From NCBI RefSeq assembly GCF_022965805.1, contig NW_027331236.1, forward strand, positions 501,321 to 565,320: a stretch of 64,000 nucleotides of DNA. Reading direction: 5' to 3'. Both the position numbers and the translations under genes were made by a program. The notes below the pieces were generated by a model. That model was not told the origin of the DNA, searched no databases, and saw only the letters and a program-made list of their open reading frames with translations. Of this stretch, positions 55,061 to 64,000 are shown one piece after another; position 1 is the stretch's first letter, and the number at the start of each line of letters is the position of its first letter. The stretch is from Primulina eburnea (lineage: Eukaryota; Streptophyta; Magnoliopsida; Lamiales; Gesneriaceae).

Positions 55061-56149
55061 TCCCTAGGACTAGGATTGAGTCTAGTCTGAGTCGTGGAGT
55101 CACGAGCATTGTCGACAATTTGATATTGATTTTCTTCCAGATTTTGATACATATTGTTATTATATGTTCATGCTTTTATGTTTATCATATGATGACATGT
55201 TTCGTTGATTTATACTGGGATTTATTATCACCGGAATTATCCGGCTGTTGTCTTGTTTGTATGTGTACATGACAACAGGTGGGACAGGATCAGGGTCCAG
55301 GAGATTAAGAGAGATCGTGATTAGAGTGGAGGCTCCGGACTTGGAATAGAGATAGGGTTTTGACACTTGATATGTAATTGTTAACCCTAGTTTGAATACT
55401 TTTGTATATAGTACCGGATTTGTACTTTTATACTGATATGTGTAGGACTTTATTTCACTACGTTCCGCATTTAAAAAAATTTAGACCATGTTTTAGAATT
55501 GATTAATTAGTCCCAATGACGATTATGAACATGATTAGCGTCCGGGTCTCCACAGAACTCTTATTACATCAGAGAGAGAAGGACAAGCATTTGAAAAACC
55601 TCTAATCGACAACGAAAAAATGGTCAGTCTTAGCAAACTGTCTAAGAAAAGAAAACATTCTGATGATAACTATAGAGAGTATTGGTCTCGATGATCTACA
55701 AGATGTTGCAGAGTCTTTTGAAAACCGCAAGGTCGTAGATATGAAAATAAACACAACTGGAGGTGAAAATTCTATTATTAATAGAATACGTTTGCAAGAA
55801 CCACCAAGAGAAAATGTGAGATCATATGATACAAACATGAGAGAACCGGAACAAATTTCCAAACTGGTGGAAAATCACACCAGCGGGAACACGGTCAAGG
55901 AGAAATAAAATCCCCTTGCACCAAATACCTTATGGGAAGACTAACTAATACATCCTTATGGGTTTAGGCTTAACCTTGATGTACTGGACTTCAAAAGCAG
56001 AGAAGATCTCATAGATGATAGGACATTAGCTCTTAGAATTGCAGCATGAACATTTGATCCCAATAAAGAAGGATTCATTAAACTATTAGAAATGAGTTTG
56101 ATGAGATCAGTCAAAATCGTCTTTGGCATGATTTTGGAAGAAACCAAAG

Positions 56150-57205
56150 TGTTTGAAACTTTATTCGGAAGTTTTACAAACTGAGCGTATAAGGATTGAA
56201 CAAACTGATCAAGAAGACTGAAAAGAACTGATCTAAAAATACGAAAACTATTGGTTGTCTAACTGAAGATTAGTGCGCAGATAATGTAACTGAACTAAGA
56301 TAACTGAACTATGTAGTCGACTGGATGATAAGTTGGAACTGATCAGTTTTACTACAATCAGTTGAGAGCTATCAGCTAATTCTATCGGATGTATCAAACT
56401 GATAGTTGGACACGTCATCAGTTAATAAATGTAACTATGAACCGACAACTGTACAAAAGCAGACTGCAACATGTAGTGGGAACGCTGCATTTCAGCAATG
56501 CTATAGTGTACGACTGTCAGAAGGATATTGACGTCGTAAACAACGGATAGAAAGATTCAAACGCACTCATTGTTACCATTGGAAGCAAAGCCTATAAATA
56601 GACAAGAAGAGCAGCTGAGATAATATAAGAAACCGAACTCCCAAGTTGTTATTCTGCTGAAATCACTAAGCTTTCTGTTCATATTCAAAAGATTTCAAAA
56701 GCTCACACTTAGCATAAACATTCATAGCATTCAAGGCTATATATTGAGCGTACAAGCACAAACACATATCATTGTAATATTTGATCTTATAGAGATCAGT
56801 TGTGCTAAGTAGTTTCAGATCAGTTGAGAACTGATAAACTGTATTGAAACTAAGAGTTTCATTTTGACATTGTTAAGTCCAAAACTGAAGGGGATATGTA
56901 TAAGTTTTGTATTGATCAAAGTCTTTTAATGAATATCATATCTTCTAGATAAAAGGGGTGACGTAGGAGTGATTGAAATCTTCGAACATCCATAAATCTT
57001 GTGTCTCTTAATTTCAGTTATATTTTATCTGTCAGTCAGTTTATTTTTGCATTTTCATTAGTTAACTGATTGATATTGACATAACAAGATTTTCGATTTC
57101 AGTTTATCACTAAACTGACTCATTATTTGAAAAGGTGCTAAAATTGTAGAGTATTTATTCAACCCGCCTTCTAAACACTCTTTCACATACCAACCGATCC
57201 TATCA
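56150..57205 (+). repeat. SIRE 5' LTR
   Basis: TGTTTGAAAC...CCTATCA, followed by AG and the primer site. The first 280 bp hold at least eleven AACTG or CAGTT words. TATAAATAG near 56591 is the likely TATA box. The GGGGTGACGTAGGAG-type segment near 56955 is shared with the solo LTR at 60114. Confidence 0.75.
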
Positions 57206-57207
57206 AG

Positions 57208-57219
57208 TGGTATCAGAGC
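57208..57219 (+). promoter_or_regulatory. SIRE primer binding site (tRNA-Met)
   Basis: TGGTATCAGAGC is an exact match to the initiator tRNA-Met 3' end complement. Confidence 0.95.
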
Positions 57220-57266
57220 AGTTGAATCTTGTTCCTGAATATTCCTACCTACAAAATCTGATCACC

Positions 57267-59160
57267 ATGTCTTCATTTAACAAAATTCCAATTTTCTCAA
57301 GAGAAGAGTTTGATTATTGGAAGATTAGGATGTAGGTTCATCTAGCTGCACAAGATGATGACACGGTATGTCATTAATGACGAACCCATGAGAATAATGA
57401 AAGAAAACACTGTTGTTACCATAACTGATGGTGCACCCAATCGTATTGAGAAAGAAAGTGAGGAATGGACAGTAGAGGACAAGAAAAAAGCCAATTTGGA
57501 CAATGTGGCAAAAGATATCTTGTACACAACGCTGGAAAAAATCACTTTCAGCAAAATAAGATGTGCAAGACTTCAAAAAAAATCTAGGAGAAGTTGATTC
57601 AGCTCTGCGAAGGCAATGAGCAAACCAAAGAAAACAAACTTTCAGTTGCTGTTCAGAAGTTCGATAATATACAGATGTAGACTGGAGAATCTATGAACGA
57701 ATATGATGAGAGAATCAGCAGCATCATAAATGAACTGAATGCACTTGGAAAAATGTATTCTAACAAAAAAATTGTACTAAAAGTTGTCTGAGGTCTTCCC
57801 AAGGAGTAGGATGTTAAGACTATGGCCATGAGAGAATCAAAGGACTTGAAAGAGAACCTTCCACACTAGCAGCTAAAACAGCTTTTAGTGCTGTCAAACT
57901 GGAACCAATTGGTTCAGTTGAGAAAACTGTTGATCAGTTGAGTAATGACGCAATGTTATTATTTGTCAAAAAGTATGGAAGATTTATGAGAAGAAATCAA
58001 GGCTCCTTTCAAAGACAATATAAGATGAATAACATCAAGGAAGAAACAAATGCTTGCTACAACTGTGGCAAAACTGGACACTTCATTGCTGACTGTCCTA
58101 AGCCAAAGAAGGATAGTCGAGTGTCAACTGAAAAGGGAAAAAAATCACACGAGCACAAGAGAAGAACCAAAGATGATAAGAAATCATTCAGAAAGAAACA
58201 CCAAGTTCTTCTAGCTGAGGAAAATAAATCCACATGGGATGAATTCGACAACGATGAATCAGAACCTGAGAGCTTGAGCAGCTCCAGCGATGATGAGGAA
58301 GTCAAGTGTCTGATGGCCGATAACACAGAACTATAATCAACTAGTGAAGATGTATTCGATTTTAGTTCAATTGAATTTACGCGTGATGAACTTATTTCTA
58401 TATTAAATGACATGGTCAACAAGTATCACAAGCTTGCTATCTCAGTTGAGAAGGCCAAAGCAAAGCAAACTGATCTCAATGACGATAAAACTGAAACTGA
58501 TGAATCAGTTGAATTGTTGAGTCTTAAACGGGAGATTGCCGAGTTGAATGCTGAAAGAAGCAAGAATCAATCTATGATTCAGCAGTTAATGCTTGAGAAT
58601 TCAAAGCAAACTGAGCTTATTCAGGCATGGAATAAATCATCGGTTGCACTAGCTGAAATGTAAGATATGCAAAAATCAGTTATCGATAAAACTGGTTTAG
58701 GCTTTAGCAATCATGATGAATCTTCTACTAGTGTTACTCAACCAAAAATGAACATGGGCAAATGGAAATATATTCACTTTATCAAATTAGCTGTGGTACA
58801 AGAACAACATGAGCCGAGTAGACCAGTTGAACAGCCAATTGAAAAAAAAACAAGGCTAAAATGTATAGAATTGGTTATAGCCCTAAAACTTCAATTGATT
58901 CGTGTAGCTGGCTACCTAAATGGTTCATCAATAAACATCTGATTTCTCCAAATGACTATTCCAATTACCATAACTGTAATTCAGTTCAGAAAAGATATCG
59001 GCTGAACAACCAGTTGAATAAGGCTAAAGCACATATTGTCTCATCTGCACACAACACACCAAGCACACACAAGCCGGGAAAAATCATTTGGAACACAACA
59101 ACAGAAATGTCAGTCAGACTGATCCAAGTTTGGGTTCCTAAAGGACTAATCAGTTTATGA
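57267..59160 (+). pseudogene. SIRE gag with long C-terminal extension (broken)
   Basis: Starts MSSFNKIPIFSREEFDYWKI. The early part is broken near 57330, 57590, 57680 and 57790. 57938-58336 carries the CCHC knuckle CYNCGKTGHFIADCP and an acidic Ser-rich stretch. 58412-58663 is a coiled-coil-like segment (LKREIAELNAERSKNQSMIQ). 58667-59160 is a low-complexity linker. The long gag with coiled coil after the knuckle fits SIRE/Maximus elements. Confidence 0.85.
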
Positions 59161-59201
59161 CCCAAATAGATATGTGCACAAAAATTATTCATTGTGTGTG
59201 A

Positions 59202-60108
59202 TTGCAGGTGACAGGTGCAAACAAGGAATCAATCTGGTATCTGGACAGTGGATGCATGCGGCATATGACAGAGAATGCAAATTTGGTATCCCAACTGATC
59301 AAATACACTGGTCAAAACATCAGTTTTGGAGACAACTCTAAAGGTAAAACTGTGGGTAAGGGTAAGCTTATCCATGGTAACTTTATTATCAAAGATGTCT
59401 TACTAGTTGAGAATTTGAAGTATAACTTGATTAGCATCAGTCAGTTATGCTACAACAATTTCTCAATTCAGTTCAACATACACACTTGCACAGTTAGAAA
59501 CTCAACTGATGAGATCATTTTAACTGGAAATCGTTGTAAAAATACTTACAAAGTCAGTTGAATTATTAAACCTAATGCACCAGTTTGTTTTATAGCTTCA
59601 AATCTTTTAAGAACTGGTTATGGCATATAAGGTTGAACCACCTAAATTTTAAGTCTATTGCTTATATGAGTAACCATGATCTTGTAACAGGTTTGTCCAA
59701 AATAGAATTTTCAAAGGATGAAATTTGTTCAGCATGTCAGTTTGGAAAGCAAGTAAGATTTTCATTTAAAAACAAGGGGAGTAAATTATCCTACAGATGC
59801 TTAGAACTACGGCATATGGATCTTTTTGGTCCTATACCAGTCATGAGTTTAGGGGGATTGAAATACATCTTGGTGATCGTTGATAATTTTTCAAGATTTA
59901 CTTGGGTTATCTTTATAAAATCTAAAGACCAAACTACTGCACAACTGATTAAACTCTTCAAAAGATTATTAAATGAAAAATCAGTTGGTATTGATAGAAT
60001 AAAGTCTGATCGGGGGACATAATTCATCAATCAAACTCTTTCACAATTTTTTAGAAAATAATGGGATCAAGCATGAGCTCTCAGCAGCTAGAACACCTCA
60101 GCAAAAAT
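59202..60108 (+). pseudogene. SIRE pol, protease and partial integrase
   Basis: Protease motif WYLDSGCMRHMT near 59240 with FGDNSKGKTVGKGK and DVLLVENLKYNLISISQLC. A stop near 59560 and a frameshift follow. The 59585-60022 frame has the zinc region (HIRLNHLNFKSIA, CSACQFGKQV) and the integrase core start (MDLFGPIPVMSLGG, VIVDNFSRFTWVIF, IKSDRGT). A stop replaces the next codon, and the sequence ends within the Asn-Gly motif region at a chimeric junction. Confidence 0.9.
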
Positions 60109-60113
60109 GACCG

Positions 60114-61542
60114 TGTTGGAATTTTTCAACTTCACAATCTCGATTTTGATGATAACAAAACTTGTTAATTATGTTACTAATGATCTTCCTTAGTTGTGCA
60201 GCTTCTAGGATCATCCGCGAGTTGTTTACATCTCAAAACTGAAGATCCAACTGATCGCACAAAATGAATCAGTTCAACTGGCTACGTCATTTGAGCAGTA
60301 CAGCTGATTGACCAGTTGATAGTTGATTCAGCAGAAAAACCTCAGAAGCCTGGCCAGCCGAAAGAGTGTTCAACTAATGAAGAAACCCAGCTGATCAGTC
60401 CAACTGAACAAGTGTGAAATCAGTACAACTGACGGGTCAACTGGTTTCACCAGCCCAACTGAAAGATCAGTTCAAACTGACCAGTTCGAAGCATCAGTTA
60501 GAATCCTTCAGTTATGAACGATGATAAATCTCTTCGAGTGGATTACAGCTGTACGAGAAGGTACAAATCCATTATCCAGTCAAAGGACAATAATGGACGT
60601 TGCATCAGAGCATTAAAGACAAAACGCTTCAGATGGACAGTCAAAAAGACGAGACACATAGCCCAAGAAGCCGATTAAAATGCAACAGATACAATTAATG
60701 AGTCTCACTGTACGACCAGTCTCCTTCACCTATATAAAGAGAAGATCAGTGAAGACTCAACATAGATATACAGTGGTGAGACATCCTTGAGAGTGAAAAT
60801 AAAAACATAGAAGGGCACGCTCAGTTGCAAATTAGCTTGTCGAAGCATTCAAGCCCAGAGGGAAATCTTCATTGCCATATCTGCTTAGTTTAGAAACCTC
60901 TTGTCCTTCAGTGTGTGAGAACATTCTTGTTCAGTTCTCACACACATTCACTCTCAAAACCACCCAAATACAGTCTTGCACAAAGACGTTCAACTTGTGT
61001 ATGTAGTCTTTCTTACATAGACGTTAAATAAGTGTTGACTGAAAGCTGCTGTTTTCAGTCGTAGCTAGGAGTTCAGTTTATGCAGTAGATAAGTCCTAGC
61101 TGAGTGGGCTTGTACACGTAGTTGTATAAATCAAAGTCTTTTAGTGAATCCTATCCGTGGAGATAGAAGGGGTGACGTAGGAGCAGTTGAAGTCTCCGAA
61201 CATCCATAAACATATCTAGCGTATTTAACTGATTAACTATCGTTTTAAAATTTTTTTGATCAGTTGGAGTGTTCGTGTGTTCAGTTGTTACCATAACTGA
61301 AATAAAAGAATGCAAAAACTAATATGTGTTTATTCAGTTAGTCATTTTACACTAGTTAAATTATTTTCTAACGTTTCAGTTTTTCTTTACTAAGGATTAC
61401 TTCGAGTTTCTTCCGCTTGGTTTAAAATCAAACTCGATTTAATTTATCGGTGTTAATATTCTTAGAACACGAGCTATTGAAGCTCATTGAAGGTTGTTGT
61501 GTACGAGATGCCTTCGAAGGTGCTAGCACACACGATCCATCA
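60114..61542 (+). mobile_element. SIRE-type solo LTR
   Basis: TGTTGGAATTTTTCAAC...CACGATCCATCA with a perfect 5-bp duplication GACCG (60109-60113 and 61543-61547). It shares the AAAGTCTTTTA and GGGGTGACGTAGGAG segments with the LTR at 56150 but is otherwise diverged, so it is a related subfamily. CTATATAAAG near 60730 is the likely TATA box. It is dense in AACTG/CAGTT words. Confidence 0.85.
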
Positions 61543-61547
61543 GACCG

Positions 61548-62107
61548 TTATCTACAAAGAACGGCAGACTTGAGACTTTTGTATTCAAAAGATACCAGTC
61601 AAAATATAATTGGTTATGCTGATGCTGTGTACTTATCTGATCCACAAAAGGCACGTTCCCAAACCGGATATGTATTTACTCGTGGAGGCACTGCAATTTC
61701 TTGGTGTTCACAGAAACAAACACTCATAACAACTTCATCAAATCACGCCGAGATTATTGCACTACATAAAGCAAGTCGTGAATGTGTGTGTGTGGCTAAA
61801 ATCAATGACACAACATATCCAAATCTCATTCGGATTATCATTGGACAAGAAACATGTGACACTATATGAAGATAATGCTGCATGTTTTGCTCAAATGAAA
61901 GAAGGATACATAAAAAGCGACAAAACTAAACATATTCCCCCTAAACTCTTCGTATTCACCGAAGAGCTTGAGAAGAATAAAGATATTGATATTCTTTACA
62001 TTCAATCAAGTGAAAACTCATCAGATCTCTTCACAAAAAAACTTCCTACGACAATATTCAGAAAGCATATATATAATATAGCGATGCGCAATCTACGAAA
62101 TTTGTGA
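61548..62107 (+). pseudogene. Copia RNase H, 3' end of a truncated element
   Basis: Begins with a segment equivalent to 32264 in the complete element (YLQRTADLRLLYSKDTSQ), then DAVYLSDPQKARSQTGYVF, YEDNAACFAQMKEGYIKSD and the terminal RKHIYNIAMRNLRNL. A frameshift near 61795 breaks it. The same family as the complete copia at 27030, but older. The 5' part is missing. Confidence 0.9.
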
Positions 62108-62273
62108 AGAATCGTTCGTGTTAACATGATGAGGAATTTACGTAACTGCACCCTTTTTCCCTCACTATTGTTTTTATCCCAGTGGATTTTTCCTAGTAAA
62201 GTTTTTAACGAGGCAACATAAAAACACGTAATGAAGAAAATTATTGTATCATGATCATCGTCATAAGGGGGAG

Positions 62274-62522
62274 TGTTGAAAATAAAAGTTGAAATTATTG
62301 AATGTTGAAAATAAGAGTTGTAAATATTGAAAATTAGTGTATGATAATGTATGTAATTATGTATTTATTTATGGATTATTTCCAAAGAAATTCTATAAAT
62401 AGCTCTCTCAATTTGTGAAGAAAACATAAATTAAGTAGACAAAATTTTATAAAGTGTGTGGTTTAATATATTTTGTGAGTTTTAAATTTTTATTTTTTTA
62501 TTGTAAATTTTTATTTTTAACA
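62274..62522 (+). repeat. Copia 3' LTR of the truncated element
   Basis: Preceded by the polypurine tract AAGGGGGAG. Starts TGTTGAAAATAAAAG and ends near TTTTTAACA. It is about 30 bp shorter than the LTRs of the complete element. The following TAATC could be one half of a target duplication. Confidence 0.8.
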
Positions 62523-64000
62523 TAATCCACCTCTACACCAAGTTTTCAAACCTCATGCTGCTACCACTACTGTTGTTGCACCACAAGCCCCCAAAGACCT
62601 TTTAACTAAAATCACTCAAGTTCCTACCCCAACACCAAATAGATCAACAGTTGGAAGCACAAGCACTTTTATCATTGGTCCCAGACCAGCAGATGGAGTG
62701 GTAATTCGAGATTGGCTTCCAGAATCGACTCGTTATGGAATTAAGAAACTAGTTTCCGCTGGTAAAAGAAAAGGAAAAAATGTATGTTCTTCCTGAAGAA
62801 CAAGTGGAAACATGCCCCAAATCTTCTGTTCAAATGACCATCGAACTTCACATGGAAGAAATTAACAGATATGCTAAAGAACATATTTCCCATTTTGATG
62901 GTGGGTTGAATATCTGAACAGTTCAGCATCTATCAGAGTTCAAGACCAAGGGTGCCAAGTCCCTGAAATATGAAAAAATGATGTTCGCTGCTGCCAAAAA
63001 AACTTCTGTCATTGAAGAAATGAGCAAAAAAAATTACATATTTTTGAAGATCAAAATTCAGAAGCTGAGTGAAACACTGGCTATTCTGAACTCCAATTAT
63101 GATTTCCAAGGTTCATCTTCCTTTCATGATCAAGTATTGATCATTTACCTCTCTTCTGATTTCAGAACTTTAGAGATGGCTATCATGGTTATTGAGAAGA
63201 ATTTGAGTCGAGATATCGTGGTTGGAATTTCAGAACAGTTCACGTTCAAGCAAGTTGAGAGAAGAACCAAAACCCCTCCAAGGGATGAGGTCTCCAGTAC
63301 TCTTGCACAATCACCTGCACTAGTTGTTGTTGTTGCTGCTGCTACTACTGATCATGCTCCAACACAACCAAATTCCTCTACACTCTTACATGTTCGAGAA
63401 TTTTCAGTAGTAGAAGAAGTGATCAATTCAATTGTTCAAAAGCTGACGCAGAAGTCACTATTGATGCTCCATCTGCTGCTATTGATGATTTGATAGATTT
63501 TATTGTGCCTTCTATTGTCTCAATCACCCCTGCAAGTGAAAAACAGATTTCTGATGCTCCCATATTCCATGAAATTGTGCTTCTTGATCTTGAAATGTTC
63601 TCTGTTGACCATCAACAATAAATAAGGGAAATATTGTTTGCTGATTTGTAACCAAGTATACTTGTAACTACAAATATTGTTCAAATGTCTACTGAACCAG
63701 AACTTCCTATTGATCCAAATACTGCTGTAACGACCATGGGCTATCCCGATCTTGGGCTATCTCGGGGGCCTTGTCCCATCTTGGGTTCCCACTGAGGCCT
63801 TTTCCCTCACAGGCTTTCCCATGCGTCATTACTCACAGGACTCTCCACACCAGGTTGGTGGAGTGATACCTCCCCAGGTCTCGAACCCATGACCTCCTGG
63901 AATAAGTACATAGTTAAAAGAGACTTGTACCAGTTGAGCTACTAGAGGGAGCCCAAGATCGGGATAGCCCATAGTCGTTACAATTGCCTTGGTCCTGCAT
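62523..64000 (+). pseudogene. Env-like/additional ORF family, copy C (decayed, runs off the window)
   Basis: Aligns with copy B from 43343 on (CCACCTCTACACCAAGTTTT). The open segment 62978-63493 encodes SVIEEMSKKNYIFLKIKIQK, LSETLAILNSNYDFQGSSSF and VMVIEKNLSRDIVVGISEQF. Its 5' part is cut by the copia 3' end. A 257-bp element is inserted at 63726-63982, after which the copy continues with TTGCCTTGGTCCTGCAT to the end of the window. Confidence 0.65.
63726..63982 (-). mobile_element. 257-bp element with terminal inverted repeats and an internal tRNA-like promoter
   Basis: The outer 33 bp are inverted copies with one mismatch (TGTAACGACCATGGGCTATC at the left; its complement ends GTCGTTACA at the right). 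Flanks ACTGC (63721-63725) and ATTGC (63983-63987) look like a 5-bp duplication with one change. On the minus strand, TAGCTCAACTGGTA resembles a pol III A box and GGTTCGAGACC a B box, about 40 nt apart. This suggests a tRNA-derived SINE combined with inverted termini. No coding capacity. Confidence 0.7.

Larger units (their letters stand above)
53524..55554 (+). mobile_element. Solo LTR, family 1 copy B
   Basis: Starts TGTAATGTCCGAGAATTAAT and ends GGGTCTCCACA, as in the 4320-6167 copy. Flanks are GAATC (53519-53523) and GAACT (55555-55559), consistent with a 5-bp duplication that has since changed. It splits the pararetrovirus sequence between TTTTGGTAGTGA and CTCTTATTACATC. At 2.03 kb it is longer than copy A, mainly from a bigger palindromic array and a tandem duplication at about 54886-55060. 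Confidence 0.85.
52480..56149 (+). mobile_element. Endogenous pararetrovirus, copy 2, 5' part only
   Basis: Segments 52480-52745, 53375-53523 and 55555-56149 align with 11705-12740 of copy 1: the end of short ORF 1, short ORF 2 (MIQSNRFLEIV), the linker (IESIGLDDLQDVAESFENRK) and the beginning of the coat protein (LDVLDFKSREDLID). A hAT MITE and a family 1 solo LTR interrupt it. It stops at 56149, where a SIRE LTR begins. The copies differ by many substitutions and indels. No movement protein, protease or RT is present here. Confidence 0.8.
56150..60113 (+). mobile_element. SIRE-type Ty1-copia element, 3'-truncated
   Basis: Probable 5' LTR 56150-57205, primer site 57208-57219, gag from 57267, protease from about 59220, GAG-pre-integrase and integrase to 60108. 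RT, RNase H and the 3' LTR are absent. The 3' end is a junction with a different copia element plus a SIRE solo LTR. Frameshifts occur in gag and near 59570, so it is not functional. Confidence 0.85.

Noticed and set aside
63830..63960. Possible tRNA gene on the minus strand
   Set aside because: A-box-like and B-box-like words are present, but no cloverleaf could be drawn and the sequence sits inside an element with terminal inverted repeats.
1..64000. CRISPR arrays, bacterial operons, biosynthetic clusters or new defence systems
   Set aside because: None seen; the sequence is eukaryotic with introns and plant transposons, and regular repeats are explained by microsatellites, LTRs and MITEs.

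Overview
This window is nuclear plant DNA: AT-rich, with GT-AG introns, few host genes and many nested transposable elements. Host exons, the repeat families, and an env-like ORF family that I recall as very abundant in Gesneriaceae point to a eudicot, probably Lamiales. That placement is an inference. No bacterial operons, rRNA genes, true tRNA genes or CRISPR arrays were seen.

Layout. (1) 0-3.4 kb: an intact four-exon nuclear gene for a DUF1499-type chloroplast/thylakoid-lumen protein. Its first intron carries a 0.95 kb LTR-derived element with inverted arms. (2) 4.3-9.7 kb: a solo LTR with a perfect 5-bp target duplication, an antisense Ty1-copia remnant broken up by other insertions, a region with a perfect 63-bp inverted repeat, a MITE with a 9-bp duplication and a hAT MITE with an 8-bp duplication. 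(3) 9.9-24.6 kb: a decayed SIRE-type copia pol split by a 12.2 kb insertion. That insertion contains a near full-length but decayed endogenous pararetrovirus (Caulimoviridae), whose movement-protein region is itself split by a 4.3 kb solo LTR holding a hAT transposase remnant. (4) 25-27 kb: a decayed env-like ORF. (5) 27.0-33.3 kb: a complete, young copia element with nearly identical LTRs but broken coding regions. (6) 33.3-39 kb and 45.7-52 kb: two copies of a segmental duplication, each carrying a small unrecognised multi-exon gene and each preceded by a copy of the env-like ORF. (7) 40.4-42.8 kb: an LTR-like remnant, a hAT MITE and a duplicated block. (8) 52.5-56.1 kb: a second, 5'-only copy of the pararetrovirus, interrupted by a hAT MITE and by a second solo LTR of the 4.3 kb family. 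(9) 56.1-64 kb: a truncated SIRE element, a SIRE solo LTR at a chimeric junction, a copia 3' end, a third env-like ORF copy, and a 257-bp element with terminal inverted repeats and an internal tRNA-like promoter.

Insertion order can be read from target duplications. SIRE pol is older than the 12 kb insertion that holds the pararetrovirus. The pararetrovirus is older than the GATTC-flanked solo LTR. The complete copia element inserted after the segmental duplication. Only the DUF1499 gene and, less certainly, the duplicated gene pair look like functional host genes. No new defence or biosynthetic system is supported. The most unusual material is the domain order of the pararetrovirus, the rapidly diverging hairpin arrays in one LTR family, and the duplicated gene pair.
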